DNA from: Kineosporia aurantiaca JCM 3230
GTDB lineage: Bacteria; Actinomycetota; Actinomycetes; Actinomycetales; Kineosporiaceae
DNA: 64,000 nt
Assembly (NCBI GenBank): GCA_000719025.1
Contig: JODP01000017.1
Location: 1 to 64,000 of the forward strand
Direction: 5' to 3'
Notes under the pieces: model-generated
Told to the model about the DNA's origin: nothing
Database searches by the model: none
The model's input: only the letters and a program-made list of their open reading frames with translations
Shown: positions 25,314 through 33,050 of the stretch, in pieces
Numbering within the stretch: the stretch's first letter is position 1
Layout of the letters: every line of letters starts with the position of its first letter
Made by a program: the position numbers and the translations under genes

Positions 25314-26506
25314 GCGGCCCGGACGAGGGAAACGCCCGACGGGTCACCGGCCTGCTGATCCTGGCCTCCCTGGTTGCTCTCGGCCCTTTGTCCACCGACG
25401 TCTACGTGCCCGGTCTGCCGGAACTGGCCGAGGATCTGGACACCTCGGCCTCGGCCGTCCAGCTGACCGTCACCACCGGCCTGATCGGCCTGGCGATCGG
25501 CCAGTTGCTGGCCGGGCCACTGAGCGATGCGGTGGGGCGCCGCCGGCCGCTCCGGTTCGGGCTGGGCCTCTACACGGTGGCCGGTCTGCTGTGCGCGGCG
25601 GTACCGAATGTGGCCGTGCTGGTGGTGCTTCGGGCTGCCCAGGGAATCGGTGGAGCCTTCGCGGTGGTGATCGCCTACGCCTATGTCCGGGACCGGTACA
25701 GCGGCAAGCAGGCAGCCGGTTACTTCTCGCTGATGCTGTCGGTGACCGGTCTGGCTCCCGTGCTGGCGCCCCTGGTGGGCGGAGTGATCCTGGACCTGGC
25801 CGGATGGCGCGAGATCTTCCTGGCGCTGGGCGTTCTCAGCGCCCTGGCGCTGCTCGCGGTCGCGCGGGCGCTACCGGAAAGTCATGTCCCCGAGGGTCGG
25901 ACGTCCGGTCCGGTGTACCGGGAGATCCTGAAAGACCCGGTCCTGGTGGGCTATACGTTGACGAACGCGCTGGTGTTCGCGGCGATGTTCGCCTACATCG
26001 CCGGGTCTCCCTTCGTGCTGCAGGATCTGCACGGTCTCTCGGCCCAGCAGTACAGCCTGGTGTTCGCGGTCAACGGGGCCGGGATCATGGTGGCGGCGCA
26101 GATCAGCGGAAGGCTGCTGCGCTTCTTCGGGCCGCACACGCTGCTCAGCGTCGGGGTGCTCACCTCGCTCACCGGAGCCCTCCTGCTGCTCGTGCTCGCC
26201 CTGGCCGACGCCGGGCTGTGGCTCACCCTTCTGGCGATCTTCCTGGTCGTCGCCGGGGTCGGCTTCGTGCTGCCGAACGCCCCGGCGCTGGCCCTGGAAC
26301 ACCACGGCGATCATGCCGGGGCGGCCTCGGCCCTGCTCGGCTGCGCCCAGTTCCTCTTCGGAGGGCTGGTGGCGCCGCTGGTCGGGCTCGGCGGGAGCGA
26401 CAGCGCGGTGCCGATGGCAGCGGTGATGGCGGTGCTCACGGTCGGCGCCCTGGTCACCCTGGTCTGGTGCTCACGACGGCTTCCGGTGACGTTCCCTTCC
26501 CGCTGA
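25310..26506 (+). CDS. Bcr/CflA-type MFS drug exporter
   Basis: The 398-residue protein has twelve hydrophobic segments and the Bcr/CflA hallmarks: LGPLSTDVYVPGLPELA, the motif-A loop GPLSDAVGRRRPL, and RAAQGIGGAFAVVIAYAYVR. It should export drugs or toxic metabolites in exchange for protons. The GTG start overlaps the TGA of the NADPH-binding protein (GTGTGA), so both answer to the same Rrf2-controlled promoter. Together they look like a detoxification operon. Confidence 0.9.
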   Translation: MSGPDEGNARRVTGLLILASLVALGPLSTDVYVPGLPELAEDLDTSASAVQLTVTTGLIGLAIGQLLAGPLSDAVGRRRPLRFGLGLYTVAGLLCAAVPNVAVLVVLRAAQGIGGAFAVVIAYAYVRDRYSGKQAAGYFSLMLSVTGLAPVLAPLVGGVILDLAGWREIFLALGVLSALALLAVARALPESHVPEGRTSGPVYREILKDPVLVGYTLTNALVFAAMFAYIAGSPFVLQDLHGLSAQQYSLVFAVNGAGIMVAAQISGRLLRFFGPHTLLSVGVLTSLTGALLLLVLALADAGLWLTLLAIFLVVAGVGFVLPNAPALALEHHGDHAGAASALLGCAQFLFGGLVAPLVGLGGSDSAVPMAAVMAVLTVGALVTLVWCSRRLPVTFPSR

Positions 26507-26614
26507 TCGGGCCGGTTCCCCGGCCGCTCGTGGTGACTCACAGCGTCCTCTCACTTAATGTTCCGGGTCTACCGGTCGATGGAAAGCGACGGCAGAAGAC
26601 ACCCGGGAGGATGT

Positions 26615-28945
26615 GTGCCCGCCCAGCAGCCGACCCCGCTGCGTCCGCTGACCACCCTGTCCCGCGACCCCGTACTGCTGGGGCTGGTGGCCCTGACCGT
26701 GCTGGGGTGTGCCCTTTTCCAGGTCTTTCCCGACAGCCTGACCCACCGGATCCAGCTCCTGTGGGCGTTCGAGGTCCCCCTCGACGTGGCTCTCGGGGTG
26801 GGCGCCTGGCGGCTTCGCCGGCTGGCCCCGCCGAAGTTCCGGCGTTTCTGGTCGTTCATCACCTTCGCCGGGGCGGCGTTCAGCGTCGGCGACAGCTCGC
26901 AGTTCCTGGTCACCGTGTTCGGGCCGGCCACGCTGTCCACCGACGGCGGCGCGATCCAGAGCACCTTCTTCGCGATCGGGATGTCGAGCAACGTGCTGGC
27001 CTGCCTGATCTTCCCGCAAGGGCTGCAGTCCGGCCGGGAAAAGGCGGTGTTCTGGCTCGACTCGACCACCGTGCTGGTCGGAGGGGCGGTGCTGGCCTGG
27101 TGTTTCGCGGTGAACCCGATCGACCGGAACACCGACCGGGTGACCGCCAGCCTGACCGTGGCCCTGGTCATCGTGGCCGCCTTCGCCGCCACCAAGGTGG
27201 CGCTCTGCCCGGAACCGCCGATGGCCCGGATCGCCGCCTGGCCGATGGTCGCGGCGCCGATCGTGCAGGGCGTGAGCACCTTCCTGCTCGGGCTCTTCGA
27301 CCAGAAGACCGACCCGTACGCGTTCGGCCTGATGCTGCTCCCGTCGCTGCTGATCGCGGTGGGGCCGCGGATCCAGGAGATCACGGTCCGGATCACCGGC
27401 AACAGTCCGCGACCCAAGCGGCGTCCGTACAGCCTGCTGCCCTACGGGATGATCGCGTTCACTTTCGTGATGTTCTTCCTGGTGCTCCCCAAGCACGTCT
27501 CGGTGCAGCTCTGGGGAGCCATCGCAGGCGTCATGGTGATCACCGCGCTGGTGGCCGGGCGCCAGCTGCTCGCCTTTCAGGACAACGCCCGGCTGATCCA
27601 GCGGCTGGACGGTGCCTTCGAAGAGCTCAAGGGCCAGGACGCGTTGCTGCGCTGGCAGGCGTCCCACGACGCGCTGACCGGCCTGGCCAACCGCACGAAC
27701 TTCCAGGAGGAGATGGCCCGCCTGCTGGCCGGCCCGTTCGGCCTCGGGCACACCCTGCTGATGATCGACCTGGACGACTTCAAGACGGTGAACGACACCA
27801 TGGGCCACGCCTCGGGCGACGCGCTCCTGGTCTCGGTGGCCGAGCGGTTGCAGGCCGCGGTCCGTGCGGGTGACCTGGTGGCCCGCCTCGGCGGTGACGA
27901 GTTCGCCGTACTCCTGCCGGATGCCGACGGCGCGGGGGCGATCCGGATTTCCGAGGACATCCTGCGCGGGGTAAGCGGCGATGTGGACGTGATGGAGCAC
28001 ACCATCGCGGTGCGGACCAGCATCGGCATCGCGGTGGCCGAACCCGGCGCGGAGCCCTCGACCCTGCTGAGCAACGCTGACATCGCGATGTACGAGGCGA
28101 AGCAGCGGGGTAAGAACACCTGGGCGATGTACAGCGAAGAGATGGGTATGCGGATCAACGCCGAGGCGGAGCTGATCCGGGAGTTCGACGCGGCCATTCA
28201 CGGCGGCCAGTTCGCCTTGGTCTACCAGCCGATCGTGCGGCTGGACGACCTGACCATGACCGGGGTCGAGGCCCTGATCCGCTGGAACCACCCGACCCGG
28301 GGCCTGATCTCCCCGGTCGACTTCATCCCGCTGGCCGAGCGGTCCGGGCACATCGTGGCGATCGGGCGCTGGGCCCTGCGCGAGGCGTGCCGCCAGGGCG
28401 CGATCTGGCGGGCCACCTTCCCGGAGGCCGAATCCCTGACCATCGGGGTGAACGTGGCCGGGCGGCAGTTGCGTTCGGGGCAGTTCGTCGACGAGGTGGT
28501 CCGGGTGCTGGCCGAGAACCAGCTCCCGGCGGCCAACCTGAGCATCGAGGTGACCGAGACCGCGGTCCTGGACGACCAGGAGTCGGTGGACGCGATGCTG
28601 GAACTGCGGCGGCTCGGGGTCCGGCTGGCGCTCGACGACTTCGGCACCGCCGCGTCCTCCCTCGGCCTGCTGCTGACCTGCCCGGTCACCACCCTCAAGC
28701 TGGACCGCTCGTTCGTCGAGTCGATCATCACGGTGGGCCGGCAGGCGGCCGTCGCCACCGCGGTCAGCCAGATGGCGCACGCGCTCGACCTGTCCTCGGT
28801 GGCCGAGGGGATCGAGACCGAGGAGCAGTGCCGCCTGCTGAAGGACCTCGGCTACCACTACGGCCAGGGGTACCTGTTCTCTCGGCCGGTGCCGCCGGAT
28901 CAGCTGGCCGAACGCTGGACCGCGAGGATTCCTGCCCCGAGGTGA
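26615..28945 (+). CDS. Membrane GGDEF-EAL protein with altered EAL loop 6
   Basis: About eight membrane segments precede a GGDEF domain (about residue 425; RAGD nine residues earlier is an intact RxxD inhibitory site) and an EAL domain (VEALIRWNHP about residue 551). EAL residues are mostly present: VNVAGRQL, VTET, KLDRSFV, VAEGIETEEQ. Loop 6 reads DDFGTAASSL in place of DDFGTGYSSL, so two conserved residues are changed and hydrolysis may be impaired. GTG 26615 follows GGGAGG by 4 bases; ATG 26558 and ATG 26579 are in-frame alternatives without ribosome-binding sites. It stands alone. Confidence 0.9.
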   Translation: MPAQQPTPLRPLTTLSRDPVLLGLVALTVLGCALFQVFPDSLTHRIQLLWAFEVPLDVALGVGAWRLRRLAPPKFRRFWSFITFAGAAFSVGDSSQFLVTVFGPATLSTDGGAIQSTFFAIGMSSNVLACLIFPQGLQSGREKAVFWLDSTTVLVGGAVLAWCFAVNPIDRNTDRVTASLTVALVIVAAFAATKVALCPEPPMARIAAWPMVAAPIVQGVSTFLLGLFDQKTDPYAFGLMLLPSLLIAVGPRIQEITVRITGNSPRPKRRPYSLLPYGMIAFTFVMFFLVLPKHVSVQLWGAIAGVMVITALVAGRQLLAFQDNARLIQRLDGAFEELKGQDALLRWQASHDALTGLANRTNFQEEMARLLAGPFGLGHTLLMIDLDDFKTVNDTMGHASGDALLVSVAERLQAAVRAGDLVARLGGDEFAVLLPDADGAGAIRISEDILRGVSGDVDVMEHTIAVRTSIGIAVAEPGAEPSTLLSNADIAMYEAKQRGKNTWAMYSEEMGMRINAEAELIREFDAAIHGGQFALVYQPIVRLDDLTMTGVEALIRWNHPTRGLISPVDFIPLAERSGHIVAIGRWALREACRQGAIWRATFPEAESLTIGVNVAGRQLRSGQFVDEVVRVLAENQLPAANLSIEVTETAVLDDQESVDAMLELRRLGVRLALDDFGTAASSLGLLLTCPVTTLKLDRSFVESIITVGRQAAVATAVSQMAHALDLSSVAEGIETEEQCRLLKDLGYHYGQGYLFSRPVPPDQLAERWTARIPAPR

Positions 28946-29016
28946 AAGGCCGGGACCGGTGGCGGACATGAAGGGGCGTCGGCAGCGGTTAGGCAGCGCA
29001 ACCTTCGGAGGAAACC

Positions 29017-29472
29017 ATGCTCGGTCTCAAATCCCTGCTCGCGGTAGTGGTGGCGGTCGCGGTGGGTGGCGGCGGGTACTTGATGACGCACTCCAGCTCG
29101 TCCGGCTCGTCGGCCGCACCTCAGCCGGTGGTCACCGAGTCTGCTCTGACGCTTTCCGTGGGCGGTCCGGCGGCCAAGTGCGCTCGCCCGGTGGACCCGG
29201 CGCACCTGAAGGACGCCGATCTCGTCTTCGAGGGCACCGTCACCAGTCTGTCCGAGGATCAGGCGACGGTGCAGGTCACGCACTCCTTCCAGGGCACGCC
29301 CGGGGCCAGGGTCCGGTTGCAGCGCAAGCCCGGGTTCTCCGAGGCGGTCAGCTTCGTGAAGGGCGAGAAGTACCTGATCACCGCCTCGGGTGGGGATGTT
29401 GCCGACTGCCTGAGCGGCCCGGCCGACGACCCTTCGCTTCGGGACAGCTACCAGGACGCGTTCCCGGGCTGA
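29017..29472 (+). CDS. Exported/membrane-anchored protein related to the anti-sigma ectodomain
   Basis: This 151-residue protein has one N-terminal hydrophobic segment (SLLAVVVAVAVGGGGYLM), a Ser-rich linker, and a small domain from AKC (Cys55) to DCLSG (about Cys131), ending in AFPG. The domain aligns with the C-terminal half of the protein at 30042: AKC, xGTV, GxxYLI/LV, xxC, and AFxG are shared in order. GGAGG lies 5 bases before ATG 29017. The sigma factor gene follows after 3 bases. I know of no named family. A signal-binding role shared with the anti-sigma protein is inferred. Confidence 0.7.
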   Translation: MLGLKSLLAVVVAVAVGGGGYLMTHSSSSGSSAAPQPVVTESALTLSVGGPAAKCARPVDPAHLKDADLVFEGTVTSLSEDQATVQVTHSFQGTPGARVRLQRKPGFSEAVSFVKGEKYLITASGGDVADCLSGPADDPSLRDSYQDAFPG

Positions 29473-29475
29473 GAG

Positions 29476-30045
29476 GTGAAAGGATCTACGCCCGGCCGGA
29501 CACAGGGGGACGTGGATTCATTGGCGGGCGACGAGCGGCGGGCGCGGTTCGAGGCCCTGGCGCCCGGGCTGATCGAGCCCTTGCGCCGGTTCCTGGCCCG
29601 GCGCAGCGATCCCGCGACGGCCGAGGACGCGCTGGCCGAGACTTTGCTGGTGTGCTGGCGACGGCTCGACGAGATCCCGCACGAGCCGCTGCCGTGGGCG
29701 TACGGCGTGGCCCGCAACTGTCTGGCCAACGCCGAGCGCGGCCGACGGCGGCGCAATCGCCTGGTGGCCCGGATCGCCATCCTCGACCCACCCCGGCCGG
29801 CCGGGGACGAAGCGTCCCCTGATCTGACCGCGGTTCTGGACCGGATGCGACCGCAGGACGCCGAGCTGCTGCGGCTGTGGGCCTGGGAAGAGCTGTCGGC
29901 GGCCGAGATCGCCCAGGTACTGGGAATTTCCGCGAACGCGGCGACGATCCGGCTGCATCGGGCCCGGGAACGGTTGCGGGCCGAGCTGACCGGGACCGAC
30001 GGTCCGGCCGGATCCGAAGCAGCGAAGGGGAGGGGGCAGAGGTGA
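29476..30045 (+). CDS. ECF-type RNA polymerase sigma factor
   Basis: Region 2 is seen in LIEPLRRFLARRSDPATAED and ALAETLLVCWRRLDEIP; region 4 is seen in LSAAEIAQVLGISANAATIR and LHRARERLR. The 189-residue size is typical of extracytoplasmic-function sigma factors. GTG 29476, GTG 29512 and TTG 29521 are all possible starts; TTG 29521 has the best-spaced purine tract (GGGGGA). The gene downstream overlaps by 4 bases (GTGA) and encodes a membrane protein with the layout of an anti-sigma factor. Its own target promoter could not be identified. Confidence 0.88.
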   Translation: MKGSTPGRTQGDVDSLAGDERRARFEALAPGLIEPLRRFLARRSDPATAEDALAETLLVCWRRLDEIPHEPLPWAYGVARNCLANAERGRRRRNRLVARIAILDPPRPAGDEASPDLTAVLDRMRPQDAELLRLWAWEELSAAEIAQVLGISANAATIRLHRARERLRAELTGTDGPAGSEAAKGRGQR

Positions 30046-30599
30046 CTTCCGACGACTCATTGCGGGATCAGCTGCGCCGGTCCGATCCGGCTTCCTCGCT
30101 CGAACCTCTCGGGGGCGAGGAGGTTTCGCTGATCATCGGCCGGGCAATGGAAACCCCGAACCGCCCCTGGCTGATCCGTCACGCCAAGCCGATTGCGGCG
30201 GTGACCTCCTTGGCGACTGCGGCGATCGTTGTCTTTGTCATTGTCCTGGGCGGAGATTCATCACCGGTGATCGAGCGGGTGCAGGGCGCTGGCGGGGTGA
30301 TGGCCAAGTGCGTTCCACCCACCGCGGAAGAGCTCAGCCGGTCCGACGTGGCGGTGAAGGGAACGGTTCGCAGCATCCGGGCCGGGGTCGTGACGCTGGC
30401 CATTTCGCAGGTCTGGGCCGGACCCCGGGCCGATCTGCTCGAGGTCGCGCAGAGCGACGGCGCCCGTGAGACCACCGAGTTCGTGGTCGGGCAGGACTAT
30501 TTGGTGGCGGCGCAGGACGGCCGGGTTCGCGGTTGCGGTTACACGGGGGTGGAGTCAGCAGAATTGAGGACGCTGTACGGCTCGGCTTTCGGGGGCTGA
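30042..30599 (+). CDS. Probable membrane anti-sigma factor
   Basis: The 185-residue protein has a short cytosolic N-terminus (LRDQLRRSDPASSLEPL), one membrane helix (AVTSLATAAIVVFVIVLGG, about residues 53-71), and an external domain with two Cys (AKC, RGCG). There is no zinc HxxxCxxC motif. The LRxxDPA segment is common in actinobacterial single-pass proteins paired with sigma factors. It overlaps the sigma gene by 4 bases. The external domain is a paralogue of the protein at 29017. It also overlaps the convergent MFS gene by 61 bp. Confidence 0.72.
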   Translation: MTSDDSLRDQLRRSDPASSLEPLGGEEVSLIIGRAMETPNRPWLIRHAKPIAAVTSLATAAIVVFVIVLGGDSSPVIERVQGAGGVMAKCVPPTAEELSRSDVAVKGTVRSIRAGVVTLAISQVWAGPRADLLEVAQSDGARETTEFVVGQDYLVAAQDGRVRGCGYTGVESAELRTLYGSAFGG

Positions 30600-31765
30600 C
30601 GGCGGCGGTCCAGCACCGTGATCACCGCCGTGGTCAGGATCAGGGCGGCGCCGAGCAGGAGCAGGGTGCGCGGGCCGAGGCCCACCGCGGCGCCGACCGC
30701 GGCGGTCCCGGCCGAGGCGGCCCCGACCTTGAGGGCGGCCATCGACACGAACACCTGGGCCCGGGCCTCGGGCGGTGAGTACTGGGCCCGGCTGGCCAGG
30801 GTGGCGGTGAACAGCGGCGCGTTCAGGGCGCCGAGCACGGTGAAGGCGGCCAGGGCCCAGACATAGCCCGGGGCCAGGGCGCAGAGCACGAACCCGGCCG
30901 CGACCAGGGAGACCGTGATCGTGACGAGCTTCTCGGGTTCGCCCGGGAGCGGCCAGGCGATCACCGTCAGGGACCCGGCCAGGTAGCCGAGTCCGAAGGC
31001 GGCGGTGAGCAGGCCGGCCGTGCCCGCGGAGACGTGCAGATCGCCGGCCAGGCCGACGGCGAGCACGGCGATCGCCCCATTGGGGAAGGCGGCCGCCGCC
31101 ATCGTGTACATCACCCGGCGCAACGGTCCGGTGCGGGCGATCAGGCGCAGCGTGCTGCGGACCGAAAGCACCTGATCCGCCTGCACTTCCTTCTCGCCGT
31201 AGGGCAGGGTGAGCACCAGGGCGGCCGCGGCCAGGGTGGTCGCGCCCAGCACAACCACTGCCGGCCGGGCGCCGACCAGCGCGGACAGGGCCGCCACCGC
31301 GGCCGGGCCGGCCGTGCCGCTGATCCCGTAACTGAGTGAGTCCAGGCCCTGCGCGCGGCGCTGGGCGTGCTGGTCGGCCGCGACCAGAGCGCCGAGCCGG
31401 CTGCTCAGCCCACCGGTCAGCAACGGTCCACCCAGCCCGGCGAGCACCGTGAGCAGCACGACCAGGATCAGCGGGACCCGGCCGAACAGGAGCGCCACCA
31501 GAGCCACCAGCGTCCCGAAGCCCGCGCACACCGCCGCGATCAACCGGCGTCCGTCGTTCGACCGGTCCAGCCGCCGGCCCAGTACCGGCCCCAGCAGATG
31601 CGGTGCGGTCAGCCCGGTGACCAGGAGCGCCCCGGTCAGCGCGGGCCGGTGACCGGACTGCGGGCCGACGGTCCCGGCGAGCAGCACGAAGCCGACCGCC
31701 GCCCCGGAGTCGGCGCTCCGGGCCAGGGTCGCGGCGGTCAGATACCGGACCAGGGCCATCCGCAC
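30539..31765 (-). CDS. MFS transporter
   Basis: The 408-residue protein has about twelve hydrophobic segments and a degenerate motif-A loop (GPVLGRRLDRSNDGRR). No residues give the substrate; the N-terminal layout (RYLTAATLARSADSGAAVGF) is that of actinomycete MFS exporters of unknown cargo. GTG 31765 or ATG 31759 may be the start, and neither has a strong ribosome-binding site. Its 3' end lies inside the anti-sigma gene by 61 bp, so transcription from one side may affect the other. Confidence 0.85.
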   Translation of the reverse strand: MRMALVRYLTAATLARSADSGAAVGFVLLAGTVGPQSGHRPALTGALLVTGLTAPHLLGPVLGRRLDRSNDGRRLIAAVCAGFGTLVALVALLFGRVPLILVVLLTVLAGLGGPLLTGGLSSRLGALVAADQHAQRRAQGLDSLSYGISGTAGPAAVAALSALVGARPAVVVLGATTLAAAALVLTLPYGEKEVQADQVLSVRSTLRLIARTGPLRRVMYTMAAAAFPNGAIAVLAVGLAGDLHVSAGTAGLLTAAFGLGYLAGSLTVIAWPLPGEPEKLVTITVSLVAAGFVLCALAPGYVWALAAFTVLGALNAPLFTATLASRAQYSPPEARAQVFVSMAALKVGAASAGTAAVGAAVGLGPRTLLLLGAALILTTAVITVLDRRRQPPKAEPYSVLNSADSTPV

Positions 31766-31942
31766 GGTTCAGTTCTATCGCTCCGGCGCGCGGGGGCCCG
31801 CCGAGGTGAGCGACGTCTGTGGGACACGCCTCATCCCACCGGTCGGTAACCGGTTGGCTCAAGCCCGGGGGCCGGGGTGTCGAAAAGGTTCTGATCGATC
31901 CGGGCCCGCACAGGTCCGGGACGCGCGAAGAAGGGGATCGTC

Positions 31943-33043
31943 TTGTCCCGTAGAACCCTGGCCCGGGTGGCCCTCGCCGGTGCGGCCGTGCTGATGCTGG
32001 CCGGCCTGTCCGGCTGCGGCAGCGACGACGCGGGCGCCTCGGTGGCGGTCTCCTCCGGGACGATCGGGGTGGCCATGCCGACCACCTCCTCGACCCGCTG
32101 GGTGAACGACGGCGACAACATGAAGAAGCAGTTCGAGCTGCTCGGTTACCAGACCGACGTGAAGTTCGCCGAGGACGACGTGAAGACCCAGGTGGCGCAG
32201 ATCCAGGGGATGATCGACGAGCACGCCAAGGCGCTGATCGTGGCCGCGGTCGACGGCACCGCGCTGACCGACGTGCTGGCCAAGGCGGCCGACGCGGACA
32301 TCCCGGTGATCGCCTACGACCGGCTGATCCGGGACACCGCGAACGTCTCCTACTACGCCAGTTTCGACAACTTCCGGGTCGGCGTGCTGCAGGCCGGGTA
32401 CCTGGCCCGCACCCTGAAGCTCTCCTCGGCGCCCGGCCCGTTCACGATCGAGCTGTTCGCCGGGGACTCCAAGGACAACAACGCCGGGTTCTTCTTCAAC
32501 GGCGCGATGAGCGTGCTGAAGCCCTACCTGCGCTCGGGCAAGCTCGAGGTCCGCAGCGGGCAGCAGAGTTTCGCCCGGGTCACCACCGCGGGCTGGAGCG
32601 GCGACGTGGCCCAGAAGCGGATGACCACGCTGCTCGGCCAGGACTACACCTCGACCCGGCTGGACGCGGTGCTCTCGCCCTACGACGGAATTTCCCGGAG
32701 CATCATCGCCGCGCTGCAGAAGGACGGGTACGGCAAGAAGTCCAAGCCGCTGCCGGCGATCACCGGACAGGACGCGGAACTGGAGTCGGTGAAGGACATC
32801 GCGGCCGGTACCCAGGGCGAGACGGTCTACAAGGACAGCCGGGAGCTGGCCAAGGTGGCCGTGCAGATGGCCGATTCGCTGATCTCTGGGAACACCCCCG
32901 AGGTGAACGACACCAAGCAGTACAACAACGGGGTCAAGGACGTGCCCTCGTTCCTGCTCCAGCCGGTCAGCGTGGACCGGACGAACTACCAGACGGTGCT
33001 CATCGACGGCGGGTACTACACCGCGGACCAGATCGAAGGCTGA
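31943..33043 (+). CDS. Sugar-binding lipoprotein (ABC substrate-binding type)
   Basis: A lipoprotein signal ends in LAGLSGCGS. The mature part is a periplasmic-binding type I fold like xylose/ChvE-type proteins: IGVAMPTTSSTRWVNDG, IDEHAKALIVAAVDGTAL, IPVIAYDRLI, ELFAGDSKDNNAGFFFNGAM, and VLSPYDGISRSIIAAL. TTG 31943 follows AAGGGG at a good distance. No transporter ATPase or permease is nearby. The chemoreceptor gene starts 7 bases after its stop, suggesting the lipoprotein feeds a signal to that receptor instead of, or in addition to, a transporter. Confidence 0.88.
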   Translation: MSRRTLARVALAGAAVLMLAGLSGCGSDDAGASVAVSSGTIGVAMPTTSSTRWVNDGDNMKKQFELLGYQTDVKFAEDDVKTQVAQIQGMIDEHAKALIVAAVDGTALTDVLAKAADADIPVIAYDRLIRDTANVSYYASFDNFRVGVLQAGYLARTLKLSSAPGPFTIELFAGDSKDNNAGFFFNGAMSVLKPYLRSGKLEVRSGQQSFARVTTAGWSGDVAQKRMTTLLGQDYTSTRLDAVLSPYDGISRSIIAALQKDGYGKKSKPLPAITGQDAELESVKDIAAGTQGETVYKDSRELAKVAVQMADSLISGNTPEVNDTKQYNNGVKDVPSFLLQPVSVDRTNYQTVLIDGGYYTADQIEG

Positions 33044-33050
33044 GCGGACG

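Noticed and set aside
26555..28969. An 804-codon open frame on the minus strand
   Set aside because: It is antisense to the second GGDEF-EAL protein and compositionally a shadow frame.
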